22,821 bases of DNA from Phallusia fumigata (Eukaryota; Chordata; Ascidiacea; Phlebobranchia; Ascidiidae): positions 677 to 23,497 of the forward strand of contig QXVZ01026760.1 in the NCBI GenBank assembly GCA_008931825.1. Direction: 5' to 3'. Numbering within the stretch: the first letter of the stretch is position 1; each line of letters opens with the position of its first letter. The notes under the pieces were generated by a model. That model saw nothing but the letters and a program-made list of their open reading frames with translations, was not told the DNA's origin and searched no databases. Position numbers and translations under genes: made by a program. Shown here piece after piece: positions 1 through 8,786 of the stretch.

Positions 1-129
1 ATATAGCGACAATCGCTGTTGTAATCATCAGATTATGTTATTAAATGGTTTGGTAATTTCGGATCTATCAAAGGCAATTCAGCTGTTATGGGCTAAAGTG
101 TGATGTTTCATAAATGTTTGTTTGTTTAG

Positions 130-292
130 TGATCTAGCCGTCCATATTGATGGTTTTATCGCTGCATCGGCGCACACAATGGTTGTGGGTTGCACGAAGG
201 ATAATCCTGTGACTGATAGGCGAGCTGATGTTATTAATGCAGCCTACCTATGCTCCGAAGCTGCTTTACGGCTAATTAAACCTGGAAATAAG
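130..292 (+). CDS. PA2G4: PA2G4 coding exon (first in window)
   Basis: The acceptor TTTGTTTAG is followed by one base completing a codon, then 54 codons from DLAVHIDGF to RLIKPGNK. The donor is GTTTGA at 293. The exon matches the PA2G4 block DLGVHVDGFIA...LRLVKPGN. Confidence 0.92.
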
Positions 293-2717
293 GTTTGAAG
301 TTATTTTGGAGTTTTCGTATTTGAATATGGTAATATTTATAGTGTATTGAAAAGTGTGAAGGATTTCGAAAGGTTTTGTATGAGAAGAGTTGGTGTCACA
401 TATACAATTTATTATTATACAGCTGCCTTTTTTTTAAACTAGAGGTGTTTCACTTTCAGAATGGGAAAAAGATATGCAATTTGTACCTTGCATTTCAAAA
501 GACCTCAAGGCTTTGGTTTAGCATTCCAGTTCTTTAATTTAAATTTATAACAAAGGAAACTGTCGCTGTTTTCACAGACAAATGAAGTGACAAAGGCTGT
601 CGACAAAATTTCTGATTCGTTCAAATGCAAAGCAGTCCAGGGTATGTTGTCCCATCAGCTTCAACACAACAGAATTGATGGGGAAAAAACAATCATTCAA
701 AATCCCAATGAAAAACAAAGGTTTTTATGTTTACCTTGAATAAATATTATTCTTCAACATTTAGGTTCTGTGATATTTCTGACAATGTTTATGTGTACTT
801 ACCATGGATGAGTTGTTTTACACAAAAAATTATAAGATTACAAGGTAAAAACAACAAAATGGCCAGTTACTACCAAACATGTACAAAAGTACAGGTACAT
901 AAACAATTTTCGGTTTCGGTATAATATACAACATCTTCAGAAAGTTGATTGAAACTTGGTCTGTGTGCTGCATTGATTATAGTTCCAAAAGCACACTCAA
1001 GCCTATAAAATTGAGTTCCTTATAAACGACATGTGTTTGCATGCATTAATATTCACTTCAACTGTAAGTATTTTCTAAACATTGGATTTACTTACAAAGG
1101 CAAGACCATGAAGAATCTGAATTTGAGGTGCACGAGGTGTTTGCTGTCGACTGTCTTGTTAGCAGTGGTGAAGGTCATCCCAAGGACATGGATACAAGGA
1201 CTACAATCTACAAACGAAATCCTGACATTGTTTACCAGTTAAAAATGAAAGCGTCAAGAAGTAGGTTTCTACTGTGGATTTTTTTGGTTTTCAGTGACAA
1301 AAACACTGCTATTGCATGTTTTTGCCTACATAACCCTTTTTTTATTCCATAGACGCAGACAACCAATATTTAAACCTAAAATCCCCAAACCGGTTCTTAT
1401 TAGGAAATCTTATTAGGAAGAGAAACTGAGCTCTGCGATTGATTGACTTCTTAGACTCCAATATTCATTATCACAGAATCATTAAAAAAAGAAATTCCTC
1501 CAGTTGAAAAGCCCTTCCAGGCTACAATTATAGTAGGCCTAATACATTTAGAGAAGTAATTTTTACATCATTAATACCTTGAAACTAAAACACAATTACC
1601 CATTTCCTTTTTTTCTGATTTTGACTCACCAATGAACTAAACAGACATTACTTGTGACCAATATTTTATTACATCATACATGTGTGGCACTGTAATACTA
1701 TTGTAATTAGCATGCGATACTGGGCGCTTGCCCAAACAAAAACTGAAACTGTTTTAGACCATCTCTAGTGTGTAGGATTTCTTTCAACTTTTATTTAGAA
1801 CATAAATGTTTATGGTTTGTTGTTTCAGTGGTTTTAAGTGAAGTTGAAAAGAAATTCAACACAATGTGTTTCACTCTGAGATCGCTAGAAGATGAAAAAA
1901 GGGCGAAAATGGGCATAGTGGAATGTTACAAGCATGACCTTTGCACACCTTTCCCTGTTTTGTGGGAAAAAGAAGGTACCATTAGTTTTACCCTTTCTAT
2001 AGACCTTTTTGTGTATTGTACTGGGCAAATTTTTTTCAAGCCTAGTTTAACTACTGTCCACCACTTTTTGTGACACTTCCTAATGACTGTTATTTTTATG
2101 TAAAAGAGTTTGATATTATTTAAATTTTAAAACAGAAAGCTTTACATATAAATATCAGCACCAAACTGAAGTAAAATGTTTGACTAATTCATTGCTGTAA
2201 AAGCTTTGATGTTCTGCAAGTAGTTGTTGATTTTGCTTTTGCAGGGGAGTTTGTTGCCCAGTTTAAGTTCACCATACTTATCATGCCTAACACTCCGATA
2301 AGGATCACTGATAACTTCTTTGACCCAGAGTGCTACAAGAGCTCACATAAAGTAACAGACCCTGATTTGCAGGTAAATATATTGCAGCTGGTATTAATCA
2401 GCTAAACTTTTTATTATTTCCAGCAAAAAATATAAATGAGCATTCTGTTCTAAAGAAAAGCGTTCAAGGAATTACAATACACAGCCTGAGCATACCTCAT
2501 TTTTGATCATGAAGAAATTGAGTTTGTTTTGACTGAAATACATTGTCATAGGTGCATTATAGCATTAGAACTAAGAAAATTACACAAGCAATACATTTTT
2601 TAGAATCTTTTGAATGCCTCCACCAGTAAACGGGCTGCTAAGAAGAAGAGAAAAAAGGCTGCTTCGAAAGCAGCTGCAGAAACAGGAGATGTTGGGGCCC
2701 CTGTGGCTGCTGAATAA
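130..2717 (+). CDS. PA2G4: PA2G4 / EBP1 (proliferation-associated 2G4), 3' part, six exons
   Basis: Joined exons 130-292, 578-720, 1100-1260, 1829-1975, 2245-2372 and 2604-2717 give 284 residues and a stop. This corresponds to about residue 110 to the end of the 394-residue vertebrate protein; the earlier exons lie outside the window. All introns are GT-AG and all phases join. PA2G4 has the type II methionine aminopeptidase (M24) fold but no peptidase activity. It binds RNA and ribosomal 60S subunits and acts in growth control in the nucleolus and cytoplasm. Visible hallmarks are [11 protein letters not shown] at the start, [38 protein letters not shown], the TTIYKR block and [19 protein letters not shown]. 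The C-terminal basic tail [16 protein letters not shown] matches the lysine-rich RNA-binding and nucleolar signal of the family. The second metal-ligand Asp position is Ala, which fits a pseudoenzyme. The family assignment is very sure. Confidence 0.95.
578..720 (+). CDS. PA2G4: PA2G4 coding exon
   Basis: The exon follows TTCACAG and encodes [15 protein letters not shown] through IIQNPNEKQ, ending in phase 2 at donor GTTTTT (721). It contains the family block GMLSHQLxxxxIDGEKTI. Confidence 0.93.
1100..1260 (+). CDS. PA2G4: PA2G4 coding exon
   Basis: The acceptor is TTACAAAG, rather purine-rich. The exon encodes [17 protein letters not shown], the SSGEG loop and [20 protein letters not shown]. 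The donor is GTAGGT at 1261, and the last base A makes a Met codon with TG of the next exon. Confidence 0.93.
1829..1975 (+). CDS. PA2G4: PA2G4 coding exon
   Basis: The exon follows TGTTTCAG and encodes [18 protein letters not shown], the [12 protein letters not shown] block and PFPVLWEKE. The donor is GTACCA, and the final G joins GG of the next exon to give Gly. Confidence 0.93.
2245..2372 (+). CDS. PA2G4: PA2G4 coding exon
   Basis: The exon follows TTTTGCAG and encodes [20 protein letters not shown] through DPDLQ, ending in phase 0 at donor GTAAAT. It matches the [16 protein letters not shown] strand region of the family. Confidence 0.93.
2604..2717 (+). CDS. PA2G4: PA2G4 last coding exon with basic tail
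   Basis: The exon follows TTTTTTAG and gives 37 codons plus TAA. It carries the lysine/arginine-rich cluster [10 protein letters not shown] followed by an alanine-rich acidic end, as in the C-terminus of EBP1. Confidence 0.93.
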   Translation, partial: NLLNASTSKRAAKKKRKKAASKAAAETGDVGAPVAAE

Positions 2718-3019
2718 ACATGACCACCAGCTTTTCAACAGAGAAATTCAGAACCAAATGCGACACTGAAGTGTGCCATGTGAAATTTTTCACACTGCTG
2801 CAAGCTTGTTCAATTTTGTTGGTGTATTTATCAATGGACATTTGTTTATTTCAACCTAACTAAGTTTCAACTGCTGTGCTTAGCCTATTTTGTCGGTTTT
2901 AAAATGGTCGTATCCCTGAGAACTATGGGACTTGGACATAACGGAGATTTGTAATTGGTTATTTGGCGTTCTGTTAATTGCTGGAATGCAGTGGTGCTTG
3001 TGAATGAGCAGAAACTTTG

Positions 3020-3025
3020 AATAAA
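3020..3025 (+). terminator. Poly(A) signal of PA2G4 (proximal)
   Basis: AATAAA lies about 300 bases after the stop codon, within AT-rich sequence, and is a plausible cleavage signal. Confidence 0.5.
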
Positions 3026-3060
3026 GAATTGGGAGTTTGTAGATGTATTGTCAAAAGTAC

Positions 3061-3066
3061 AATAAA
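3061..3066 (+). terminator. Poly(A) signal of PA2G4 (distal)
   Basis: A second AATAAA, 41 bases further on, is followed by a GT-rich stretch. It may be the main or an alternative 3' end. Confidence 0.5.
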
Positions 3067-3439
3067 CTTTGAAAGTATGTATAGTTAACGTCACGCAAGC
3101 TTATCACACAACAATTGTTGGTAGGTTAAACAGTACTCTTGCCTCATTTCCTGAACGTAAAAGCAAGAAAAAAGGCCGAACAGAAATGTTTTTTTTGTTC
3201 AAAATTTTTCTGGGCCGGCCCCCATTTCTTTCAAAAGGACATGCTTTTGTAGTGGAGCTTATTTTCGATGTTGGTTCTGTTTTTGCTGTGAACATAGAAC
3301 ATTTTCGGACTTTTGAAATAGTGACGGAACCACGAAGCAAAACTACACTAATTTTTTTTGCTGCCACTGCGTTATTAGCCAGATTAGAGAATTGAAAACA
3401 ACAGTGTCAAACAATGTATTAGTTTAAAGGTTTCAGGGA

Positions 3440-3674
3440 TGTCAGTGAGCAACTGCGGAAATCCCAGTGCCCGACCGAGACCGCTTTGTTTGCGTTTCCC
3501 CCGGCTCTTTCGCCAGACATCTCTACTGGAAATTTGAGCGTTGTAAAAAGCTGCGCCGCTGAAAGATTACGTCATTTTAGTCTGGCGCTTTTGATTGGCC
3601 AAAAAGGTCAAGTGACAAGTAATGATTGTAAAAATAAATAAATGTTTTGTGGGCCCAGACTTGGACTTGAGTTT
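3440..3674 (+). promoter_or_regulatory. Candidate alpha-catenin promoter and first non-coding exon
   Basis: This stretch is less AT-rich than its surroundings. It contains TTACGTCA (3567-3574), which resembles a CRE/ATF site, and an inverted CCAAT box (ATTGG, 3594-3598). A strong donor-like GTAAGT follows at 3675. These features lie about 700 real bases before the alpha-catenin ATG once the duplicated segment is discounted. The promoter role is inferred; no transcript evidence is available. 3090-3440 holds nothing I recognise. Confidence 0.3.
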
Positions 3675-4351
3675 GTAAGTTTATTATTTTGTACAGGTAA
3701 AAGTGCGGATTATTTTGCGGAAACGAAAACTTTGTCCAATATTTTTTGTATGTTTTCTATGGAGAGCCTTTCTCCCTTTGTGAAAACGCCATTTTTGGTC
3801 ATTTTGTCAGCGTCGGTTTTGTAGACAACCGTAGGCTGGTTGTGTAAGTTTTGTCCTGAAGCATAATAAAAGGTTAATGTATGAGGAACAAAGATGTTAT
3901 AGATTATAGTTCATGTAAATAAAAGTACCAGCAGCTTAATTTAAATAATTTTATAGTTTGGTTTTATATGAACTATCTTCACCAGTTGTGTTTCTTTATC
4001 TTTTAAAATTTTGTCCCAAAAGAGCTGCTGATATTTTTTATGTGGGATCTTTGGCACCCAGTTGTAGTTTATGGGTTGGTAAGAATTGATGCACAATAGA
4101 CTGTTACATAAACATAACTGCTAGTTTTGTTTCAGAGTTTTTTGTTAAGGGGCAAAACTGATTTTAAAGTTAAAAATTATGTTTCTTCAATTAGTCTAGT
4201 GCCACTGCCTACAATGGTTTTATCTGTATTGGAATAGGCACAGTACTTGATTTTTTTCTATGACAGATTTCCTTGAATGTATAAGTGCTTAACATAAAAA
4301 TACAGTTGTAAAATAATTGAAAGATGAGCTCTGTTGCTTCATCAAACTCTG
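3663..4351 (+). repeat. Copy A of a 685-689 bp direct repeat abutting an N
   Basis: The segment starts GGACTTGAGTTTGTAAG and ends with the first 28 bases of the alpha-catenin coding region (ATG at 4324). It matches 4353-5037 throughout, with several percent substitutions and small indels. It stops exactly at the N at 4352, as expected of a contig end overlapping the next contig. The level of difference suggests two haplotypes, not a recent duplication. Confidence 0.85.
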
Positions 4352-4352
4352 N

Positions 4353-5037
4353 GGACTTAAGTTTGTTAGTTTATTATTTTGTACAGGTAAAAGTGCGGAT
4401 TATTTTGCAGAAACGAAAACTTTGTCCAATATTTTTTGTATGTTTTCTATGGAGAGCCTTTCTCCCTTTGTGAAAACGCCATTTTTGGTCATTTTGTAAG
4501 CGTCGGTTTGTAGACAACCGTAGGCTGGTTGTGTAAGTTTTGTCCTAAAGCATAATAAAAGGTTGATATATGAGGAACATAGATGTTTTAGTTCATGTTG
4601 AAAACATGTAACAGCAGCTTAATTTGAATAATTTTATGATCTGATTTTATTTTAACTATCTTCACCGCTTGACACTTGACAGCTTGTCTGTCTTTATTTT
4701 TAAAATGTTGTCCTAAAAGTGCTGCTGATATTTTTTATGTGGGACCTTTGGAACCTAGTTGTAATTTATGGGTTGGTAGGAATTGATGCACAATAGACTG
4801 TTACATAAACATAACTGCTAGTTTTGAGTTTTTTGTCAAGGGGCAAAACTGATTTTAAAGTTTTATGTTTCTTCAATTAGTCTAGTGCCACGGCCTACAA
4901 TGTTTTTTTGTGTATTGGAATAGGCACAGTACTTGATTATTTTTCTATGACAGATTTCCTTGAATGTATAAGTGCCTAACATAAAAATACAATTATAAAA
5001 CATTAAAAGATGAGCTCTGTTGCTTCATCAAACTCTG
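4353..5037 (+). repeat. Copy B of the 685-689 bp direct repeat
   Basis: It begins directly after the N, matches copy A at 3663-4351, and runs on into the fuller alpha-catenin start (ATG at 5010). In copy B the donor-like GTAAGT of copy A reads GTTAGT. Confidence 0.85.
4954..5009 (+). other. Probable last 5' UTR exon of alpha-catenin
   Basis: A good acceptor, TTTTTCTATGACAG, ends at 4953 and is followed by 56 bases without another ATG before the start codon. Copy A has the same acceptor ending at 4266. Together with the donor at 3675 this suggests one 5' UTR intron. It is inferred from splice-site quality only. Confidence 0.35.
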
Positions 5038-5229
5038 GTCAAAAATGGAATCCAAAGAATTTGGAAATCCGCACCTTATCTGTGGAAAAGACTCTTGAAC
5101 CTCTAGTTATACAAGTGACAACTCTGGTAATCGACAAAGGTCCTTCCAACAAGAAAAAGGGCAAAAGCAAGAGACCCAAAGTACTGGTGGAAAATGTTGA
5201 AAGAGCCACTGCATCGTTCATTGAGCGTG
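5006..5229 (+). repeat. First copy of the alpha-catenin 5' coding end (224 bp)
   Basis: It matches 5231-5454 with about two substitutions, giving ID versus NN before KGPSNKK. It ends at the N at 5230. The copies are in frame, which makes a false 75-residue N-terminal extension with a repeated start. It is best explained as an unmerged contig overlap. Confidence 0.88.
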
Positions 5230-8029
5230 NAAAGATGAGCTCTGTTGCTTCATCAAACTCTGGTCAAAAATGGAATCCAAAGAATTTGGAAATCCGCACC
5301 TTATCTGTGGAAAAGACTCTTGAACCTCTAGTTATACAAGTGACAACTCTGGTAAACAACAAAGGTCCTTCCAACAAGAAAAAGGGCAAAAGCAAGAGAC
5401 CCAAAGTACTGGTGGAAAATGTTGAAAGAGCCACTGCATCGTTCATTGAGCGTGGCATGGAAATTGCAAGACAAAATCCCGAGTTAAAAGCTGAAATGGA
5501 TGAAGCAGTTGAAGACACGCGAAAGGACGGTGAAGTTATGTCCAGGACTTCACATGCTTTTGCTGATGATCCTTGCTCATCTATGAAGCGTGGAAGTATG
5601 GTTCGAGCAGCTAGAGCTTTGCTGTCATCTGTAACCCGACTGTTGATTCTTGCTGATATGGCTGATGTGTTTGAGCTTCTCAGGCGCCTGAAGATTGTGC
5701 AGAAAAGTGTGACACGGGTCAAGGATTCAACCAACCCTAAAGAGCTCTTGGAAAACTTCCAGGCATTTGGTGCTGATATTGCCAAGCTGAATAGTGCCAC
5801 TATTATGCGACAAAATGATCTAAAAGATCTTCGTCGCAGGGATGATCTTGCTGCTGCCCGTGCTGATCTGAAGAAAAACAGTATGATGCTTTACACTTCT
5901 TCGCTGGCCTCACTTCGTCATCCAGAAGTTGCTGCAGCTAAAGCCAATCGTGATTTTGTCTACAAACGTGTACAAAATGCTCTCGACAAAATCTCAACTG
6001 CAGTGCAGGCGACTGGGCCTTCTGACCCTAAACCAGAGGAAGGTGCTGGCGAGTTGGCTTATGCGTTGGATGAATTTCTTGATCGTGTTGACATGGATCC
6101 ACTAGCTTTCAATGAGGTCCGTCATCGACCATCTTTGGAGGAGCGCTTGGAGAGCATTATTAGTGGTGCAGCACTCATGGCTGATTCTTCATGCACCAGG
6201 GAAGATCGCAGAGAAAGAATCGTGGCTGAGTGCAATGCTGTTCGCCAAGCTTTGCAGGATCTTCTCCAGGAGTACATGAATAATGCTGGTCGCAAAGACA
6301 AGTCCGATGATCTTGAGGCTGCTGTGGACCACATGATGCAGAAAACTAAGGATCTTCGTCGTCAACTCTGCAAGGCAGTCATTGATCATGTGTCAGACTC
6401 TTTCATTGACACCAACATTCCAATTTTGGTCCTAATTGAAGCTGCACAAAGTGGTGATGAGAAACAGGTGAAGGAGTATGCACAGGTCTTCCGAGAGCAT
6501 GCCAATAAACTTGTTGAGGTTGCAAATTTGGCCTGTTCTATGTCAAGCAATGAGGAAGGGGTCAAGATGGTAAAGATGGCTGCGAAACAAATCGAAATTC
6601 TATGTCCACAAGTTATCAATGCTGCTCTAACGTTGGCAGCCAGGCCCACTAGCAAAGTGGCCCAGGATAACATGAATGTGTTCAAAGAGTCATGGCTGAA
6701 TCAGGTTCAAACCTTAACTGAGGCAGTTGATGAGATAACCACAATTGAAAACTTCCTTGCTGTGTCCGAAGCTCATATCTTGGAAGACGTAACAAGCTGT
6801 GTAGTTGCTCTGCAACAAGGTAATGCTGAAATGCTTGACAGAAAGGGCGGTGACATTAGAGGCAGAACAGCAAGAATTTGTGAAGTGGTAGTCAGTGAAA
6901 TGGAGAATTATGAGCCTGATTATTACACACAAAAGGTGATTGAAACTTGCCAAAATCTCAAAGATCAAGTGATGCCCAGGTTTGAAACCCGTCTTGAAAA
7001 TACTATCGAGGCATTGGTCAAGGATCCACCAGAAGATCCACAAGAAAATGATTTTATTGACAGCTCCCGCCTGGTCTATGATGGTGTGAGAGAGATTCGT
7101 CGTGCTGTACTCATGATCAAGAACCCGGAGGACATTGATGATTCTGATGTTGATGGCATGTCTGAGACCGGCAGTCGCATGAGTGGCAAAACTGTTGAGA
7201 CTGAATCAGGACCAACTGACCAAACTTTGATGAGAAAACTTCCAGAGGCTGAAAAGGCAAAGATTTTGCAGAATGTTCAAGAGTTTGTCGAAGAGAAGAA
7301 GCTTCTTGATCTTGAGATTTCAAAATGGGATGAGTCATCCAATGATATCATTGTGCTGGCTAAATCTATGTGTGTCATCATGATGGACATGACTGACTTT
7401 ACTCGTGGACGTGGAAGGCTAAAGAACACAAGNAATGGGATGAGTCATCCAATGATATCATTGTGCTGGCTAAATCTATGTGTGTCATCATGATGGACAT
7501 GACTGACTTTACTCGTGGACGTGGAAGGCTAAAGAACACAAGCGACGTCATTGATGCTGCCAGGCACATTGCTGATACTGGTAATCGACTTGACAAACTG
7601 GCAAGAACCATTGCTGAAGTTTGCCCAGATTCTACTGTCAAAAATGATCTACTTGCCTACCTACAGAGAATTGCTTTGTACTGCCATCAGCTGAATATGT
7701 GCGCCAAGGTGAAAGCAGAAGTGCAGAATATTTCTGGGGAAATGATTGTTTCTGGTCTTGACAGCGCAACATCTTTGATCCAAGCCGCAAAGAATTTGAT
7801 GAATGCTGTGGTCTTGACTGTCAAGTCATCGTATGTGGCGTCGACAAAGTACAGAAAGCCTGGCCAACACAATGCTGGAAGTATTCTTTGGAAGATGAAA
7901 GCCCCAGAGAAGAAACCATTGGTTCGACGTGACATCGGTGATGACAGAAGGGCGCCAGTCCGAAGAGCTTCACAGAAACGTCTTGTCAACCCAGCTCAAG
8001 CACTCAGTGAATTTAAAGCAGACATTTAG
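5010..8029 (+). CDS. CTNNA: Alpha-catenin, intronless coding region (assembly-duplicated in places)
   Basis: Alpha-catenin links beta-catenin/cadherin to F-actin at adherens junctions. Reading from 5235 and skipping the 110-base duplication at 7433 gives 894 residues, close to the 906 of vertebrate alphaE-catenin. Without that skip the frame shifts at the N. The N-terminal beta-catenin-binding and dimer part (residues 1-150) has EIRTLSVEKTLEPLV, GPSNKKKGKSK, FADDPCSS and MVRAARALLSSVTRLLILAD. The vinculin-like middle (about 280-635) follows. The acidic linker has DDSD with Ser637, aligned with the CK2 site Ser641 of alphaE. The C-terminal actin-binding part has DIIVLAKSMC, MTDFTRGRGRLKNTSDVI, LLAYLQRIALYCHQLN, ASYVASTKY and WKMKAPEKKPLV, ending NPAQALSEFKADI. 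No intron interrupts the coding region, although vertebrate genes have many. Which of the CTNNA1/2/3 paralogues it resembles is not assignable; an invertebrate pre-duplication gene is likely. Confidence 0.95.
5231..5454 (+). repeat. Second copy of the alpha-catenin 5' coding end (224 bp)
   Basis: It begins directly after the N with AAAG and ATG at 5235. This copy is continuous with the rest of the gene, so the ATG at 5235 is used for residue numbering. Confidence 0.88.
7324..7432 (+). repeat. First copy of a 109 bp alpha-catenin segment before the N
   Basis: It is identical by eye to 7434-7542 and codes for KWDESSNDIIVLAKS through GRLKNT. The 110-base offset is not a multiple of three, so it creates an artificial frameshift and stop near 7493. 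Confidence 0.9.
7434..7542 (+). repeat. Second copy of the 109 bp alpha-catenin segment
   Basis: It starts immediately after the N at 7433 and continues in the right frame to the alpha-catenin stop at 8027-8029. Removing one copy restores a full-length family match. Confidence 0.9.
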
Positions 8030-8660
8030 GATAGCGATGCAAATTATTATTTGGCTTAATGATGTGTGCCTGATAACTGCATGACATGTGATAATGGACA
8101 AAGTGCTAGCTTTGTTTTGTAGCTGTTCACTGACCATTGTGTGCTTGTAGTTACCCGCCATATATTTGTGTGTCACTTTTATGGACCAACACTTGAGTTT
8201 TTAAATGTAATTTGTAAATTGTACATATGCTTTCAAGCGATACTCAAAAGTGCTGTTTCGTAAATATACAAACAAATTTCCTTTTTTGTTTTTTTCTGAA
8301 GTGTGCATTTTACTGTCATAATCATAGTACAACATGATTGGTACCTTTTAAATGTGTTTAAAAATTTGTTTTGAATCCAATGTACACTACATACATGGTA
8401 CGATCAAAAAGAAATGCTTTAATAGATGGTGCTGTAGCATTTACAACTTTTGAACCTATATTAATGCCCACTAATTCTGTAAAGTTTAGTATTATACATG
8501 TGCGTCGATTGTGCTATCATATAAAATCATGGTACTGTTTTAAACTTTTGTGGTGCTTATTACAATTGATTTCATATAATTCCCTGTTTGTGTTTTTATA
8601 GTCGCATTGTGTTGAACTTGCTTTTAGTACTCACGGCCAATAAAACTTTGTATATTGTAG
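8030..8660 (+). other. CTNNA: Alpha-catenin 3' UTR
   Basis: This AT-rich non-coding sequence runs from the TAG to just past the AATAAA at 8639. The small open frames inside it (for example 8371-8601) show no recognisable protein. Confidence 0.65.
8639..8644 (+). terminator. Poly(A) signal of alpha-catenin
   Basis: AATAAA sits 610 bases after the stop and is the only canonical signal I found in the 3' UTR. The AG ending TATATTGTAG (8660) follows 16 bases later, and the next gene's ATG is at 8739. Confidence 0.65.
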
Positions 8661-8738
8661 GTTGACCTCATAGGAGAGTAGGGTTTCTGTATTAGGGCTC
8701 ATGGGTTAATTGGCTGGGAAGCAAGGTATGATAAAAAC
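8651..8738 (+). promoter_or_regulatory. Candidate trans-splice acceptors / 5' leader of VPS50 with tiny uORFs
   Basis: Acceptor-like AGs end at 8660 (TATATTGTAG) and 8695 (TTTCTGTATTAG). Between the second of these and the VPS50 ATG are two tiny upstream frames: ATGGGTTAA at 8701, and ATG at 8728, whose TGA (8740-8742) overlaps the VPS50 start codon. If the messenger begins in this stretch, these could lower translation. Trans-splicing is an inference from ascidian operons. Confidence 0.35.
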
Positions 8739-8786
8739 ATGAAGAAGATTCGGGAGTTGATCGACCAAGTGGGAAAGCCATCATTG
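8739..8786 (+). CDS. VPS50: VPS50 exon 1 (start codon)
   Basis: ATG opens 16 codons, [16 protein letters not shown], ending in phase 0 at the strong donor GTGAGC (8787). The N-terminus resembles human MQKIKSLMTRQG, and the phase fits the next exon. It lies about 95 bases after the alpha-catenin poly(A) signal. Confidence 0.75.

Larger units (their letters stand above)
2718..3085 (+). other. PA2G4: PA2G4 3' UTR (3' limit approximate)
   Basis: This is non-coding sequence after the TAA. Two AATAAA signals, at 3020-3025 and 3061-3066, set the likely 3' ends. No exon can be seen after 2717 in this stretch. Confidence 0.6.

Noticed and set aside
1768..2073. 101-residue plus frame
   Set aside because: It is intron sequence reading through the real PA2G4 exon 1829-1975.
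3069..3395. Overlapping plus and minus open frames of 108 and 87 residues
   Set aside because: There is no recognisable domain, splice context or conserved pattern; both strands are open by chance next to the PA2G4 3' end.
4317..5234. Three alpha-catenin start codons (4324, 5010, 5235) as real tandem starts or a partial gene duplication
   Set aside because: Each extra copy ends exactly at an N and overlaps the next contig, so assembly redundancy explains it.
5264..5800. 178-residue minus-strand open frame opposite alpha-catenin
   Set aside because: It is a shadow of the plus-strand coding region, and its sequence shows no family resemblance. The same applies to the other minus frames between 6122 and 7989.
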